Positions 8,936-19,283 of a stretch of DNA of 64,000 bases are shown here, in pieces (the stretch's first letter is position 1; each line of letters starts with the position of its first letter). This DNA comes from Granulicella aggregans (lineage in GTDB: Bacteria; Acidobacteriota; Terriglobia; Terriglobales; Acidobacteriaceae). The notes beneath the pieces were generated by a model, which was not told the origin of the DNA, did not search any database, and saw only the letters and a program-made list of their open reading frames with translations. Made by a program: the position numbers and the translations under genes. Where the stretch lies: assembly GCF_025685565.1 (NCBI RefSeq), contig NZ_JAGSYE010000002.1, positions 930,001-994,000 on the forward strand. Direction: 5' to 3'.

Positions 8936-9220
8936 GTCACCAGCATAGCGCGACGCTGCTCAGAACCTTATGCTTACCATGTTTCCAGCGGGCGGCCTGC
9001 ATATCGGCCATTCCATCGATATGGAGAACGCGATGCCCGTATTTGAGGCAGGAGCCAGCGGGGCGATCGGCGAGCCATTGATCGGCGATTTGCTAAAGCA
9101 AGGACGCCAAGGCAAGGCTATTTGTGGTGAGAATGAGGACCAGTGAGGCGCGGGCCGGCACCCAAGAAAAAGGCCATGGCCTTAGCTATGCCCTATCCGA
9201 AGAGTGCCGCTTCGGCTGAC
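8936..9220. other. intergenic region between DUF4440 and EAL-PAS genes
   Basis: This gap holds the TATGCT box of the DUF4440 gene (8942-8947, minus strand). On the plus strand it also holds a 58-codon frame from ATG at 8970 to TGA at 9146, whose product has no recognised motif and no SD. At 9170-9183 lies the perfect palindrome AAGGCCATGGCCTT, followed on the minus strand by TTTCTT; this could be a short terminator for the EAL-PAS gene. Confidence 0.35.
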
Positions 9221-11179
9221 CTATCCCTGCGCCCGCTGCCCCGCAAACTCCTCAAGCATCGTGACCAGTCTCTTCCGTTCCTTTCGTGCGCGATCAACAT
9301 CATCGACAATCTGCAGGCCAACCGAGACCTTGTTCTTCTTCTTTTTGCCCGGCGCTTCCAATCGCGATCGGATCTCGTCGGACGTTGCGAAGTCCTGAAA
9401 GATGTGGTCCTGGATCTTTGCGGCGATCGGGTAGATCTCTGTAGGACGACCTTCCCGCAAGGGGCCAGTGTCGGGAAACAGTTCCACGGCTTCCTCGGGC
9501 CGGCTTTCATGGATGCGTATCGCCCGCTCCTTCCCTTCATCGATGATGATGGCAACCGGCACGGCATTGAGCAAAGCCCGCATCTTCAACTCTGTCTTGC
9601 GTGCCGCCGCGTCGGCGCACTTCTTTTCGTGGATGTCTTCAACGCTTCCGTACCACCGTTTGATCTCGCCGTTCGGGCCCAGCCGGGGTAGACCGCGCGA
9701 CCGCATCCATCTCCACTCGCCCTCGGTGTCTTGCACCCGGTACTCCATATCGATTCGTTCGCCGGTGCGAAGGGCCTTCTTCATCTTGCGGATCGTAGGC
9801 TTCAGGTCGTCGATATGCAGCGCTTCCAGCCAGCCGAGGTTGCGGGTCTGTTCCTTGATGGCGGAGTCCGTCCTCACCCACTTCGAACTCATCTGCAGGT
9901 TGTTGCCTTCAGGGTCCATCACCCACGGAACCTGCCGGTTCAACTCGATCAGGTGGCGTTGTACAAACTCGCTCTCCTGCAACTCGTCCTTGGCCCTCTT
10001 TTGTTCCGAGATGTCCATCACCGAGACGGATACGCCAATCACCTCGTCTGCCTCATCAAAGGCTGGCTGGTACGAAACCATGATCCATCCCATCTCCTCG
10101 GAGCCTTTCTTCGGCCTGGGAATCTCGACCCCTGAGATTGCTTCGCCCTCCAGGCTGCGCACTAGATACTGCTCAATATACGGATAAAGCTCTGGCACCA
10201 TCTCCTGAATCGTCCGTCCAAGATGAGCGGCCACGCCGGCACCGTTCATCTCCGCTAGCCGCTGATTCATGCTGACGTAGCGCAGACTGCAATCGACAAA
10301 GCACAGACCTACCGGAGCGCCATCATAGATCGCCTGGAGTTGGGCGAGTCGCTGTGTCGGCAAAGCCTCCAGGCTGGACGCCGCCCAATCTTCTCCCGGG
10401 CACGGCAGTCCAGCCGCCGCTGGCCGAAACGGCTCCGCCACCATCTCGCGGATGGAGTCGAACGACGATGCTCTGCCATAGTGCCACCCTTGTCCAAGTT
10501 CACTCCCAAGCCACAGAAGCATGTCCGCCTGTTCCTGGGTCTCGATTCCTTCGGCGACCGTGCTCAAACTCAGGCTGTGACCCAGTCCAATGATCGCCGC
10601 GACAATCTTGCGGCTCTCCCGCTTCTTCGTCATCTGGCTGACGAAGGCGCGGTCGATCTTCAGTTCGTCGAACGGAAGCGCGTGCAGGTGCGCGAGGCTT
10701 GAGTAGCCAGTCCCGAAGTCGTCCAGCGAAAGGCGGCAGCCGAGCTCCTTGAGCTCATGGGCGAGCCCTTGTGATCGGGCGAGATCACTGAGAAGCGCGC
10801 TCTCCGTAATCTCGATCGTCAGACGATCCAGACGAAAACCGGCGGAGGAGGCCATACTCTCGATCTGCCGAGCCAGATCGGGGTAGGCAAGCTGTATGGG
10901 GGAGAGATTGACCGAGAGCTTCAGCGGCTCTGCCACCGCGGCGATAAGCGAAAAAGCCTTCGTGAACACTTGGTGCGTGAGCTCACCGATCAATCCGCTC
11001 GACTCCGCCAGCTCAATCAGATTCGAGGGGAGATAAGCACCACGGACCGGGTGCTCCCACCGCGTGAGCACTTCAAAACCGGAGAGCTGCCCGGTACGCA
11101 ACTCCACGATCGGTTGAAAGTGGGGAACAAGTTCATCGTCCGCGATTGCTCTATTTAGTTCAGGGAGGCTGATGAGCAT
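9221..11179 (-). CDS. EAL-domain protein with C-terminal PAS domains
   Basis: About 652 residues. The N-terminal 250 residues form an EAL cyclic-di-GMP phosphodiesterase domain: the signature motif reads FEVLTRWEHP (EVL in place of EAL), and NLSPIQL, DDFGTGYSSL, KIDRAFV and VAEGIE are all present. Two PAS/PAC units follow (about 275-395 and 410-530), then a weaker third PAS-like stretch (about 540-600) and a Lys-rich coiled tail. No kinase, GGDEF or other output domain follows, so the PAS units probably regulate the EAL domain, an unusual order because sensory domains normally come first. ATG 11179 is preferred to the GTG at 11227, because TACTGT ends 6 nt before it and the EAL fold begins right after. 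Confidence 0.85.
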   Translation of the reverse strand: MLISLPELNRAIADDELVPHFQPIVELRTGQLSGFEVLTRWEHPVRGAYLPSNLIELAESSGLIGELTHQVFTKAFSLIAAVAEPLKLSVNLSPIQLAYPDLARQIESMASSAGFRLDRLTIEITESALLSDLARSQGLAHELKELGCRLSLDDFGTGYSSLAHLHALPFDELKIDRAFVSQMTKKRESRKIVAAIIGLGHSLSLSTVAEGIETQEQADMLLWLGSELGQGWHYGRASSFDSIREMVAEPFRPAAAGLPCPGEDWAASSLEALPTQRLAQLQAIYDGAPVGLCFVDCSLRYVSMNQRLAEMNGAGVAAHLGRTIQEMVPELYPYIEQYLVRSLEGEAISGVEIPRPKKGSEEMGWIMVSYQPAFDEADEVIGVSVSVMDISEQKRAKDELQESEFVQRHLIELNRQVPWVMDPEGNNLQMSSKWVRTDSAIKEQTRNLGWLEALHIDDLKPTIRKMKKALRTGERIDMEYRVQDTEGEWRWMRSRGLPRLGPNGEIKRWYGSVEDIHEKKCADAAARKTELKMRALLNAVPVAIIIDEGKERAIRIHESRPEEAVELFPDTGPLREGRPTEIYPIAAKIQDHIFQDFATSDEIRSRLEAPGKKKKNKVSVGLQIVDDVDRARKERKRLVTMLEEFAGQRAQG

Positions 11180-11388
11180 GGCGTAACAGTAGCCCCCTGA
11201 ATGGAGCCCGTCTGTAGTCTTGAACACATAGGCAGCAGACAGACGTTGTAAATCAAAATCTTAAGGGCCAGCAACTGGAAAGAGATGGTGACCTATTTGG
11301 CCTTTCGCAACCGAAAGTGCAACGTCAGAAGAACCGCAGACAAGACTTGCCGTGCCTCGCCCTTATCGCCAAACCAAACCCACAAAGC
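11180..11388. other. intergenic region upstream of the EAL-PAS gene
   Basis: About 200 nt without a gene. It includes the candidate -10 TACTGT (11191-11186 on the minus strand), spaced 6 nt from the EAL-PAS start. Nothing else was recognised. Confidence 0.35.
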
Positions 11389-11418
11389 AAGAGGGCACCG
11401 CCGAAGCGATGCCCTCTT
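11389..11418 (-). terminator. rpmI-rplT terminator with UUCG tetraloop
   Basis: On the minus strand, AAGAGGGCA pairs with TGCCCTCTT (9 bp), extended by a T-G pair and CGC/GCG closing a TTCG loop. It lies 29 nt past the rplT stop. Only scattered Ts follow. Confidence 0.7.
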
Positions 11419-11447
11419 GGATACTTAAATCTTGGGAACGAGTCAAA

Positions 11448-11837
11448 CTAAGCAGCAGCCTTCTCGCGTGCCGACTTGGCTTCTGCGAGCGCAGCCTTAG
11501 CCTGCACCGCAAGCGCGGCGAAACCAGCAGCGTCATTCGCTCCGATGTCCGCAAGAATCTTGCGATCGAGAGGATTGCCAGCCAGCTTCAGGCCATTGAT
11601 GAAGGTCGAGTAGCTCATACCGTTCAGGCGGCAAGCTGCGTTGATACGCGCGATCCACAGAGAGCGATACTGCCGCTTCTTCTGCTTACGGCCGGTATAG
11701 GCGAACATGAGTCCGCGCTCGACGGCCTCCTGCGCTGCCTGGTAGAGCTTGGATTTGGTGAGGAAGTAGCCACTCGCGCGCTTGAGAATCTTTTTGCGGC
11801 GGTCGCTACGTTTTGTACTCCGTTTTACACGGGGCAT
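11448..11837 (-). CDS. rplT: 50S ribosomal protein L20
   Basis: 129 residues beginning [20 protein letters not shown], followed by the L20 core [39 protein letters not shown] and [21 protein letters not shown]. This is 23S rRNA-binding protein L20, needed early in 50S assembly. The C-terminus carries an extra Ala/Lys-rich extension of about 10 residues relative to the common 118-residue form. It follows rpmI by 186 nt. In many bacteria L20 represses its own operon by binding a leader RNA; the long rpmI-rplT gap could hold such a site, but no structure was verified. Confidence 0.97.
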   Translation of the reverse strand: MPRVKRSTKRSDRRKKILKRASGYFLTKSKLYQAAQEAVERGLMFAYTGRKQKKRQYRSLWIARINAACRLNGMSYSTFINGLKLAGNPLDRKILADIGANDAAGFAALAVQAKAALAEAKSAREKAAA

Positions 11838-12023
11838 GGTGCATCTCCTTTGGCGTACTGCGGTTAAGCGGCTGGAGGGAGGTGGCCCTCTTCACGCGCT
11901 ATGCAACTTCAGATCTCGGTGGAACTGCCATAGGCAATTCCAGGGGCCGATAACGCATTTCCTGGCCCTTTTCCCTTGCAGGAGGCTCGATCTGAAAAAC
12001 TCGCTTACCTTATGCCTGAAAGA

Positions 12024-12221
12024 TCAGGCGTAAGGAAGCATGCGGGCGACGTTGTACTGATCCGCCTCGGAGATAAGCGCCGACCCGCCCAGCTTGCGCT
12101 TGGTCTTGGTGGCCTTCGAGGTCAGAATGTGGCGCATCTTGGAGTGCCCGCGCTTGAACTTGCCGCTGGCAGTCTTGGTGAAGCGCTTCGACGCGCCCGA
12201 GTGTGTCTTCAACTTTGGCAT
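12024..12221 (-). CDS. rpmI: 50S ribosomal protein L35
   Basis: 65 residues, [20 protein letters not shown] at the start and a [11 protein letters not shown] stretch further on, characteristic of L35. It is a small basic protein of the large ribosomal subunit. rplT follows downstream as usual, but infC, which normally precedes rpmI, is absent: the upstream gene is divergent and unrelated. The operon must therefore have its own promoter in 12222-12385. Confidence 0.97.
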   Translation of the reverse strand: MPKLKTHSGASKRFTKTASGKFKRGHSKMRHILTSKATKTKRKLGGSALISEADQYNVARMLPYA

Positions 12222-12350
12222 GGGTTTCCTGGTGACTCTGGATGAAACTGGACAACCCTCTTAGTCTATACGAGAACTCGGCAAAACGGTGGCGTTTTAT
12301 CCGCGTCTTGCCGCACGCGCAAACTTTTTTAGACACAGCGGTGCCGGAAT

Positions 12351-12379
12351 TTGCTTTAAAGTTAGACGTTACGTATAAA
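12351..12379 (+). promoter_or_regulatory. promoter of the 12386 gene, apparently leaderless
   Basis: TTGCTT at 12351-12356, a 17-nt spacer, and TATAAA at 12374-12379. The -10 ends 6 nt before the ATG at 12386, which has no SD. Confidence 0.6.
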
Positions 12380-12385
12380 TTTTCC

Positions 12386-12835
12386 ATGGTCTCCGATACG
12401 GATTTCAAAAACACTCTCGAAAAAGCTAAGAGTGAACTGATAAGCAATCAAGAGCGTCTTGGCAAAATTCTTCAAGAGCAGGAAAGCATCGAAACTCGCA
12501 ACGCCAAGCTGCGCGAAATCGTCGCGGTCCTTTCGCGAGCCGTTGGAGAGCAGTTCGTCGAAGAGGATGCAATTGGACTGACCGACGCTATCAGAGGTGC
12601 GTTTCGAGGTGCCGGTGGCCCATTGCAGCCTACAGAAGTTAGAGACAGGCTCAAGTCCACCGGTGTTGACATCACCAAATATGGCAATGTGATGGCCTCT
12701 GTTCACAGCGTTATTAGCCGCCTGCACGCACGAGGCGATATCCAGCCCGTAACCGTCGGAGGGAAACCAGCGTTTACGTGGAATCACTCGCGGGGCATTG
12801 GCGCACCTCCAAGCAAGGGCACAAAGACCCTCTAA
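12386..12835 (+). CDS. hypothetical protein, coiled coil plus winged-helix-like domain
   Basis: A 149-residue protein of no family I can name with confidence. Residues about 3-45 are charged and heptad-like (NTLEKAKSELISNQERLGKI and onward), predicting a coiled coil and probably a dimer. Residues about 65-135 read like a winged helix of the HARE-HTH kind: LTDAIRGAFRGAGGPLQPTE, then VHSVISRLHARGDIQPV and a wing. The frame is open further upstream, to 12242, but a good promoter overlaps that part and the ATG at 12386 falls at the predicted transcription start. The gene is divergent from rpmI. A DNA-binding role is inferred from the fold-like pattern only. Confidence 0.6.
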   Translation: MVSDTDFKNTLEKAKSELISNQERLGKILQEQESIETRNAKLREIVAVLSRAVGEQFVEEDAIGLTDAIRGAFRGAGGPLQPTEVRDRLKSTGVDITKYGNVMASVHSVISRLHARGDIQPVTVGGKPAFTWNHSRGIGAPPSKGTKTL

Positions 12836-12852
12836 TTTTGGATCCAAATAGA

Positions 12853-12887
12853 AACCGCTCTCACGTTTCACGGACGCAAGAGCGGTT
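12853..12887 (+). terminator. stem-loop after the 12386 gene
   Basis: AACCGCTCT (12853-12861) pairs with AGAGCGGTT (12879-12887). There is no T-run, so termination is uncertain. Confidence 0.45.
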
Positions 12888-13009
12888 AGAGAAAGGATGA
12901 ATCCCGACATGCGATTGACTCTTGTAATCCGACGCATCCGTTTCGGTCTGATGGTGAGTCTCACCATCGAGCCCCCGTAGGGGAATCCCTCCCCATTATA
13001 TTCAACCAT

Positions 13010-13051
13010 CTCGTCCCATTCATCGCGAAACACTGCGATGAATGGGACGAG
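13010..13051. repeat. family D palindromic repeat, perfect 17-bp stem
   Basis: CTCGTCCCATTCATCGC (13010-13026) is perfectly complementary to GCGATGAATGGGACGAG (13035-13051) around an 8-nt loop. The core CCCATTCATCGC recurs at 20719, 22787 and, more degenerate, at 32531, 34961 and 42829. It lies between convergent genes. Confidence 0.85.
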
Positions 13052-13062
13052 CCCTACAAACG

Positions 13063-13458
13063 TCACCCAAAGAAAACTGCCGGCGACACCCCAAACCTCC
13101 GGCTCAACCTCGCAATGTGATCCCGGTTCAACTGCCGCTTCCCTGCCAGAACCAGAGAAACGATGCTCTCCCCACCCATCTCTTCTGCAACGTCCCGCTG
13201 CGAAAGCCCATTCTGATCGAGCAGAAACCGCAAAACCTCCGCCGGTTTCGCCTCCGGCATCGGATACCGCTCCGACTCGTACCGGTCGATCAGCGCAGTC
13301 AAAAGCTCGATCGCCTCTTCATCCCCCAGCGACCGCTCCGCCTTCCCTGTCAGCGAAAACAGCGCCTCGGTGTACTCCGCAAGTTCCTCGTCCGTATGAA
13401 TCAGCCGCGGAGCGCCTGCCCGGATCATCTCTGCCGGATTTGCCAGTTTCGTCGTCAT
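13063..13458 (-). CDS. HigA-like antitoxin / HTH regulator (orphan)
   Basis: 131 residues from the ATG at 13458, which has AAGGGCG upstream. The N-terminal half resembles COG5499 HigA-type antitoxins (DEELAEYTEALFSL, then EAIELLTALIDRYESERY). The C-terminal half is a Cro/C1-type helix-turn-helix (LLDQNGLSQRDVAEEMGG, then VSLVLAGKRQLNRDHIARLS and RFGVSPAVFF). Such antitoxins bind a HigB mRNA interferase encoded just upstream; here the 245 nt upstream contain no toxin-like frame and the downstream side is a palindromic repeat, so the gene appears to be solitary. It could have become an ordinary repressor. Confidence is high for the HTH, moderate for HigA ancestry. Confidence 0.75.
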   Translation of the reverse strand: MTTKLANPAEMIRAGAPRLIHTDEELAEYTEALFSLTGKAERSLGDEEAIELLTALIDRYESERYPMPEAKPAEVLRFLLDQNGLSQRDVAEEMGGESIVSLVLAGKRQLNRDHIARLSRRFGVSPAVFFG

Positions 13459-13625
13459 CGCTTGCGCCCTTATCGCGGTTCGCCAACATGGGGCGTTAAG
13501 CCATTCTATCGGCCCCAAGGGAGGCATCGGGGACGGTGCTTTGCACCACCAAAAACCATCCTCCCCCGTGCTACACTATAGATACAGAATTTACCCGTTC
13601 AATCAGCCCTAAACCACTGAATTGA

Positions 13626-16379
<2,754 letters not shown>

Positions 16380-16401
16380 CTCCACTTCAGTTCAAACAAA
16401 A

Positions 16402-16429
16402 GGGCACGATCCAACGCCGGATCGTGCCC
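16402..16429 (+). terminator. gyrB terminator
   Basis: GGGCACGATCC (16402-16412) pairs perfectly with GGATCGTGCCC (16419-16429) around a 6-nt loop, 22 nt after the gyrB stop. Only CTTCG follows, so there is no long T-run. Confidence 0.7.
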
Positions 16430-16450
16430 CTTCGCCACTACCCTCCATCC

Positions 16451-16481
16451 TTGTCATCCTTCGCCGAAGGCGGAGGATCTG
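16451..16481. repeat. family A palindromic repeat
   Basis: TTGTCATCCTTCGCCGAAGG, then CGGAGGATCTG: CATCCTTCGCC-type arms pair with GGCGGAGGAT. Copies lie at 20774, 22846, 34565 and 42777. Confidence 0.8.
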
Positions 16482-16589
16482 TTTTGCTTTCGTACATCGA
16501 CTCCCACCGATCACATCCCCGATTGGCACTGTCCATCGATTCGGCCAGAATCGACCCACATTACCCAGAGTCACGGAGCCAATCCCTCA

Positions 16590-16964
16590 ATGAAGTCCTC
16601 TATCGCTGTTCTCTTTGGCCTTGCCCTCGCCATCCCTACATCACTCTCCGCCGAAAAGAAACCCGAGAACCTGGACCCGGTCGTCTGGGGGACGATGTCC
16701 CACAACTCCGGCTGCATCATCTTCGCCGAAGGCAAGCACACCAGTGGACGCTTCTACGGGGTCGCCGTCACGACCAAGACTGTCGGCAAACTTACCCTTA
16801 TCGAAACGCAGGACTACACGTTTGATCAGAAGGTCACCGACGAGACTCAGGAGAACATGGACAACCTGATGCGCCTCGCCCAGAAAGACCACGTCAAGTT
16901 CGTCAAGATCCCCGAGAAGTACTCGCCCGACTTGCTTGAAAAAGCCCGAGCCTCCTGCAAATAG
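16590..16964 (+). CDS. small secreted protein of unknown function
   Basis: 124 residues with a clear signal peptide (MKSSIAVLFGLALAIPTSLSA, cleavage after SLSA). The mature part of about 100 residues has two Cys, one in HNSGCIIFAEG and one at the C-terminus (KARASCK), which could form a disulfide in the periplasm. No family was recognised. The PAP2 gene starts 15 nt downstream, so the two may be co-transcribed. GGAG lies 13 nt before the ATG, rather far for a normal SD. Confidence 0.65.
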   Translation: MKSSIAVLFGLALAIPTSLSAEKKPENLDPVVWGTMSHNSGCIIFAEGKHTSGRFYGVAVTTKTVGKLTLIETQDYTFDQKVTDETQENMDNLMRLAQKDHVKFVKIPEKYSPDLLEKARASCK

Positions 16965-16979
16965 GAGGCTCAGTTACTT

Positions 16980-18104
16980 GTGTCGTGCGCCGTTCGATCG
17001 GCTTGCTCTCCCGGAAGAACGATAAAGCGCACTGGCTATGACCCAAACGTCGCATGGCCCAGGCTCATAGACCGTTTTACCGTTAGACTCCCGGTGATCC
17101 GCTTGAACCTTTTAGCAACCCACGAGCCAAAGCAAAACACGCCCGCACGGATCGTACTCCAACGGAGCGCCACCCGCTTTAACGCCGCAATGACGCTGCT
17201 CGTAGCGGCCCTGTTTTTCTTTGATCTTCTGCTCACCCGCAAAGTCCAGCTTGACGGGCTCTCCCAGCTCTCCAGCGGCTGGCCCACCTTCCTGTTCGTC
17301 GTGGCAGGGCTCTGCCTCTGCCACTGGCGTCCCCTTCCGCGTCTCATCCACTCCTGCGAAAATGCGATCTGGGCGGTTCTGCTCACCCACCTGCTCTCAG
17401 TCGTCATTCAGATCGCCGCACGGAGCCCCTTCCCGCTCGTCGATGCACAACTCACCTACATCGATCGATGCCTTCACCTGAACACCGCCCGCATAGCGGG
17501 CCTCTCGGCCCACATCCCGATGCTGCGCTCCATCTTCGCCGCAACCTACAACCTCGTCTCGCTGCTGATTATGTTGGCGCTGATCCTGCCACCCTTCACC
17601 GGTCGCCCTGAAGCATCGCAGCGTTACATCGTCGCTCTCGTCATTGGCACCCTGATCACAGCGACGCTCTTCGCCCTATGGCCCGCAGCCGGCCCGTGGA
17701 TGACCGAAGGTTTCGCGCCCAGCCCTATCCAGCTACAGGTGACAAAGTACCTCCTCCTGCTGAAGTCGCCCGCAAGAGTCACGCTCAACTTCAACTCCGC
17801 CGCCATCGTCTCCTTCCCGTCGTTCCACGTCGTGCTCGCGCTCCTATCAGCGATGTCCCTCGGCGCAATCCCCCGCGTCCGTCCACTCGTCTGGTCCTTC
17901 GCCGGCATAACCTGCCTGTCGACCCTCACCACCGGCTGGCACTACGGCATCGATCTCCTCGGCGGTCTTGCGGTCGCGGTCACCGCGCAGCTCGGCGCGG
18001 CATGGGTCTGCCCTTACCTCGAAGAATCCGGCAAGGATTCCCTCTCTGCCCGCGAATCGAAGATCCTCGCCAACACACCAAAGCGATTCAAACGCGCCGC
18101 CTGA
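16980..18104 (+). CDS. PAP2 superfamily membrane phosphatase / phosphotransferase
   Basis: Up to 374 residues with about six membrane segments. The PAP2 active-site pattern is present: SFPSFHVVLALLSAMSLG (motif 2, with His) and TTGWHYGIDLLGGLAVA (motif 3, with His and Asp); motif 1 is weak, as in the Aur1/inositol-phosphotransferase-like branch. Likely substrates are lipid phosphates or phospholipid head groups at the periplasmic face. The start is uncertain: a GTG at 16980 has AGGAGG 11 nt before it, while an ATG at 17190, just before the first membrane segment, has no SD. The extra N-terminus would be about 70 residues and basic. Confidence 0.75.
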   Translation: MSCAVRSACSPGRTIKRTGYDPNVAWPRLIDRFTVRLPVIRLNLLATHEPKQNTPARIVLQRSATRFNAAMTLLVAALFFFDLLLTRKVQLDGLSQLSSGWPTFLFVVAGLCLCHWRPLPRLIHSCENAIWAVLLTHLLSVVIQIAARSPFPLVDAQLTYIDRCLHLNTARIAGLSAHIPMLRSIFAATYNLVSLLIMLALILPPFTGRPEASQRYIVALVIGTLITATLFALWPAAGPWMTEGFAPSPIQLQVTKYLLLLKSPARVTLNFNSAAIVSFPSFHVVLALLSAMSLGAIPRVRPLVWSFAGITCLSTLTTGWHYGIDLLGGLAVAVTAQLGAAWVCPYLEESGKDSLSARESKILANTPKRFKRAA

Positions 18105-18138
18105 TCCCTCCCATACACCGCGTTCAAAGCGGAACCAG

Positions 18139-19050
18139 TTACGGCTCAATCTTCCCCCCAAACGTAGCGCAGCTTTCGATCGTGCCCCCAATCAGCCCGG
18201 TCTTGAACCACTTCGTGCGCGAGGCGCTCGATCCGTGAGTCCACTTCTCCGGACTCACCGCCTTGCCAGCCATCTGCTGTAGATGATCATCCCCCACCGC
18301 CGCTGCCGACTTCAGCGCCCCCGCCACATCGTCCTCATGCACGATGTTCCGTTGTTCGGTCGAGTGCGCCCACACCCCCGCAAAACAATCCGCCTGCAAC
18401 TCCAGATCCACCGATAACGGATTCTTCTCGCCGGGCTCCTGCTGAACCAGCCGCTGCATCCGGTTCTCGATCCCTAGCAAGTTCTGCACATGATGCCCCA
18501 GCTCATGCGTAATCACGTACGCCTGCGCAAAGTCCGCTGTGCTGCCACCAAGCTGCTTCAGTTCGTCCCAGAACCCCAGGTCGATGTAGATCTTCTCATC
18601 CTCAGGGCAATAGAATGGCCCCGTCGTCGCCTGCGCCGTCCCGCATCCCGAGTACGTCTGGTCCCGATACAGCACCAGCTTCGCATGATGATATTTCTTG
18701 CCCTCATCCGCAAAGATCTGCGTCCACGTCTTCTGCGCATCATCCAGCACAAAGCTGATCAACTGCACATCACGATCCTCGCCCGCCGGATGCGCCTTCG
18801 CCTCGCCCGCTACTCGAGGCCCACTCTGCACCGCGCCCTGCCCACCTCCACCACCAAAAAACCCGCCCAGGAAGTTGTGCCCAAACACCAGGCTCAGCAG
18901 CAGCAGAATCACGAATCCACCAATCCCCAGCCCACCTCCGCCCATCCCGCCGAAGCCACCAAATCCTCCACCGCCGTCGTCAAAACCACCGCCCGAATCA
19001 TCCCGACGATCCTCAATATCGTTACTCTCACCACCCGGCGTCCAATCCAT
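18139..19050 (-). CDS. neutral zinc metallopeptidase, YpfJ-like
   Basis: 303 residues. A Gly/Asp-rich cytoplasmic N-terminus is followed by one membrane segment (GLGIGGFVILLLLSLVFG), a second Gly-rich linker and the catalytic domain. The zinc motif HELGH is in YVITHELGHHVQNLLG, with the third ligand probably in DLELQADCFAGVWAH. This matches the YpfJ / putative neutral zinc metallopeptidase family (PF04228). The peptidase domain would face the periplasm. AGAGG precedes the start by 9 nt. It is convergent with the PAP2 gene (34 nt gap). The physiological substrate is unknown. Confidence 0.9.
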   Translation of the reverse strand: MDWTPGGESNDIEDRRDDSGGGFDDGGGGFGGFGGMGGGGLGIGGFVILLLLSLVFGHNFLGGFFGGGGGQGAVQSGPRVAGEAKAHPAGEDRDVQLISFVLDDAQKTWTQIFADEGKKYHHAKLVLYRDQTYSGCGTAQATTGPFYCPEDEKIYIDLGFWDELKQLGGSTADFAQAYVITHELGHHVQNLLGIENRMQRLVQQEPGEKNPLSVDLELQADCFAGVWAHSTEQRNIVHEDDVAGALKSAAAVGDDHLQQMAGKAVSPEKWTHGSSASRTKWFKTGLIGGTIESCATFGGKIEP

Positions 19051-19093
19051 ATCACTTTCCTCTCAGCTCTCAGGCCCGTCTAGTTTCATAGAT

Positions 19094-19151
19094 ACGTCAT
19101 CTCGACCGAAGTCCGCGCTTTTGCGGACTTAGCGGAGAGACCGCCGCATTT
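19094..19151. repeat. family C repeat
   Basis: It begins ACGTCATCTCGACCGAAG and ends AGCGGAGAGACCGCCGCATT. The middle carries AGTCCGC / GCGGACT, an inner 7-bp stem not shared with the other copies (34468 and 53091). Confidence 0.7.
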
Positions 19152-19283
19152 CGCTCTTGTCGTGTAGGTCTCCCAACAGATCTTGAGATGCACTCTTGGA
19201 CTTCGCTCCAGAGAAAAATCCCATGCAGGGAAACTTCGTCGCGCCAAACTATCACCCGTGCGCACCACTACACTCAAATCATT

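Noticed and set aside
8970..9146. 58-codon plus-strand frame between the DUF4440 and EAL-PAS genes
   Set aside because: No SD, no motif, no neighbour support; kept only as a note in the intergenic entry.
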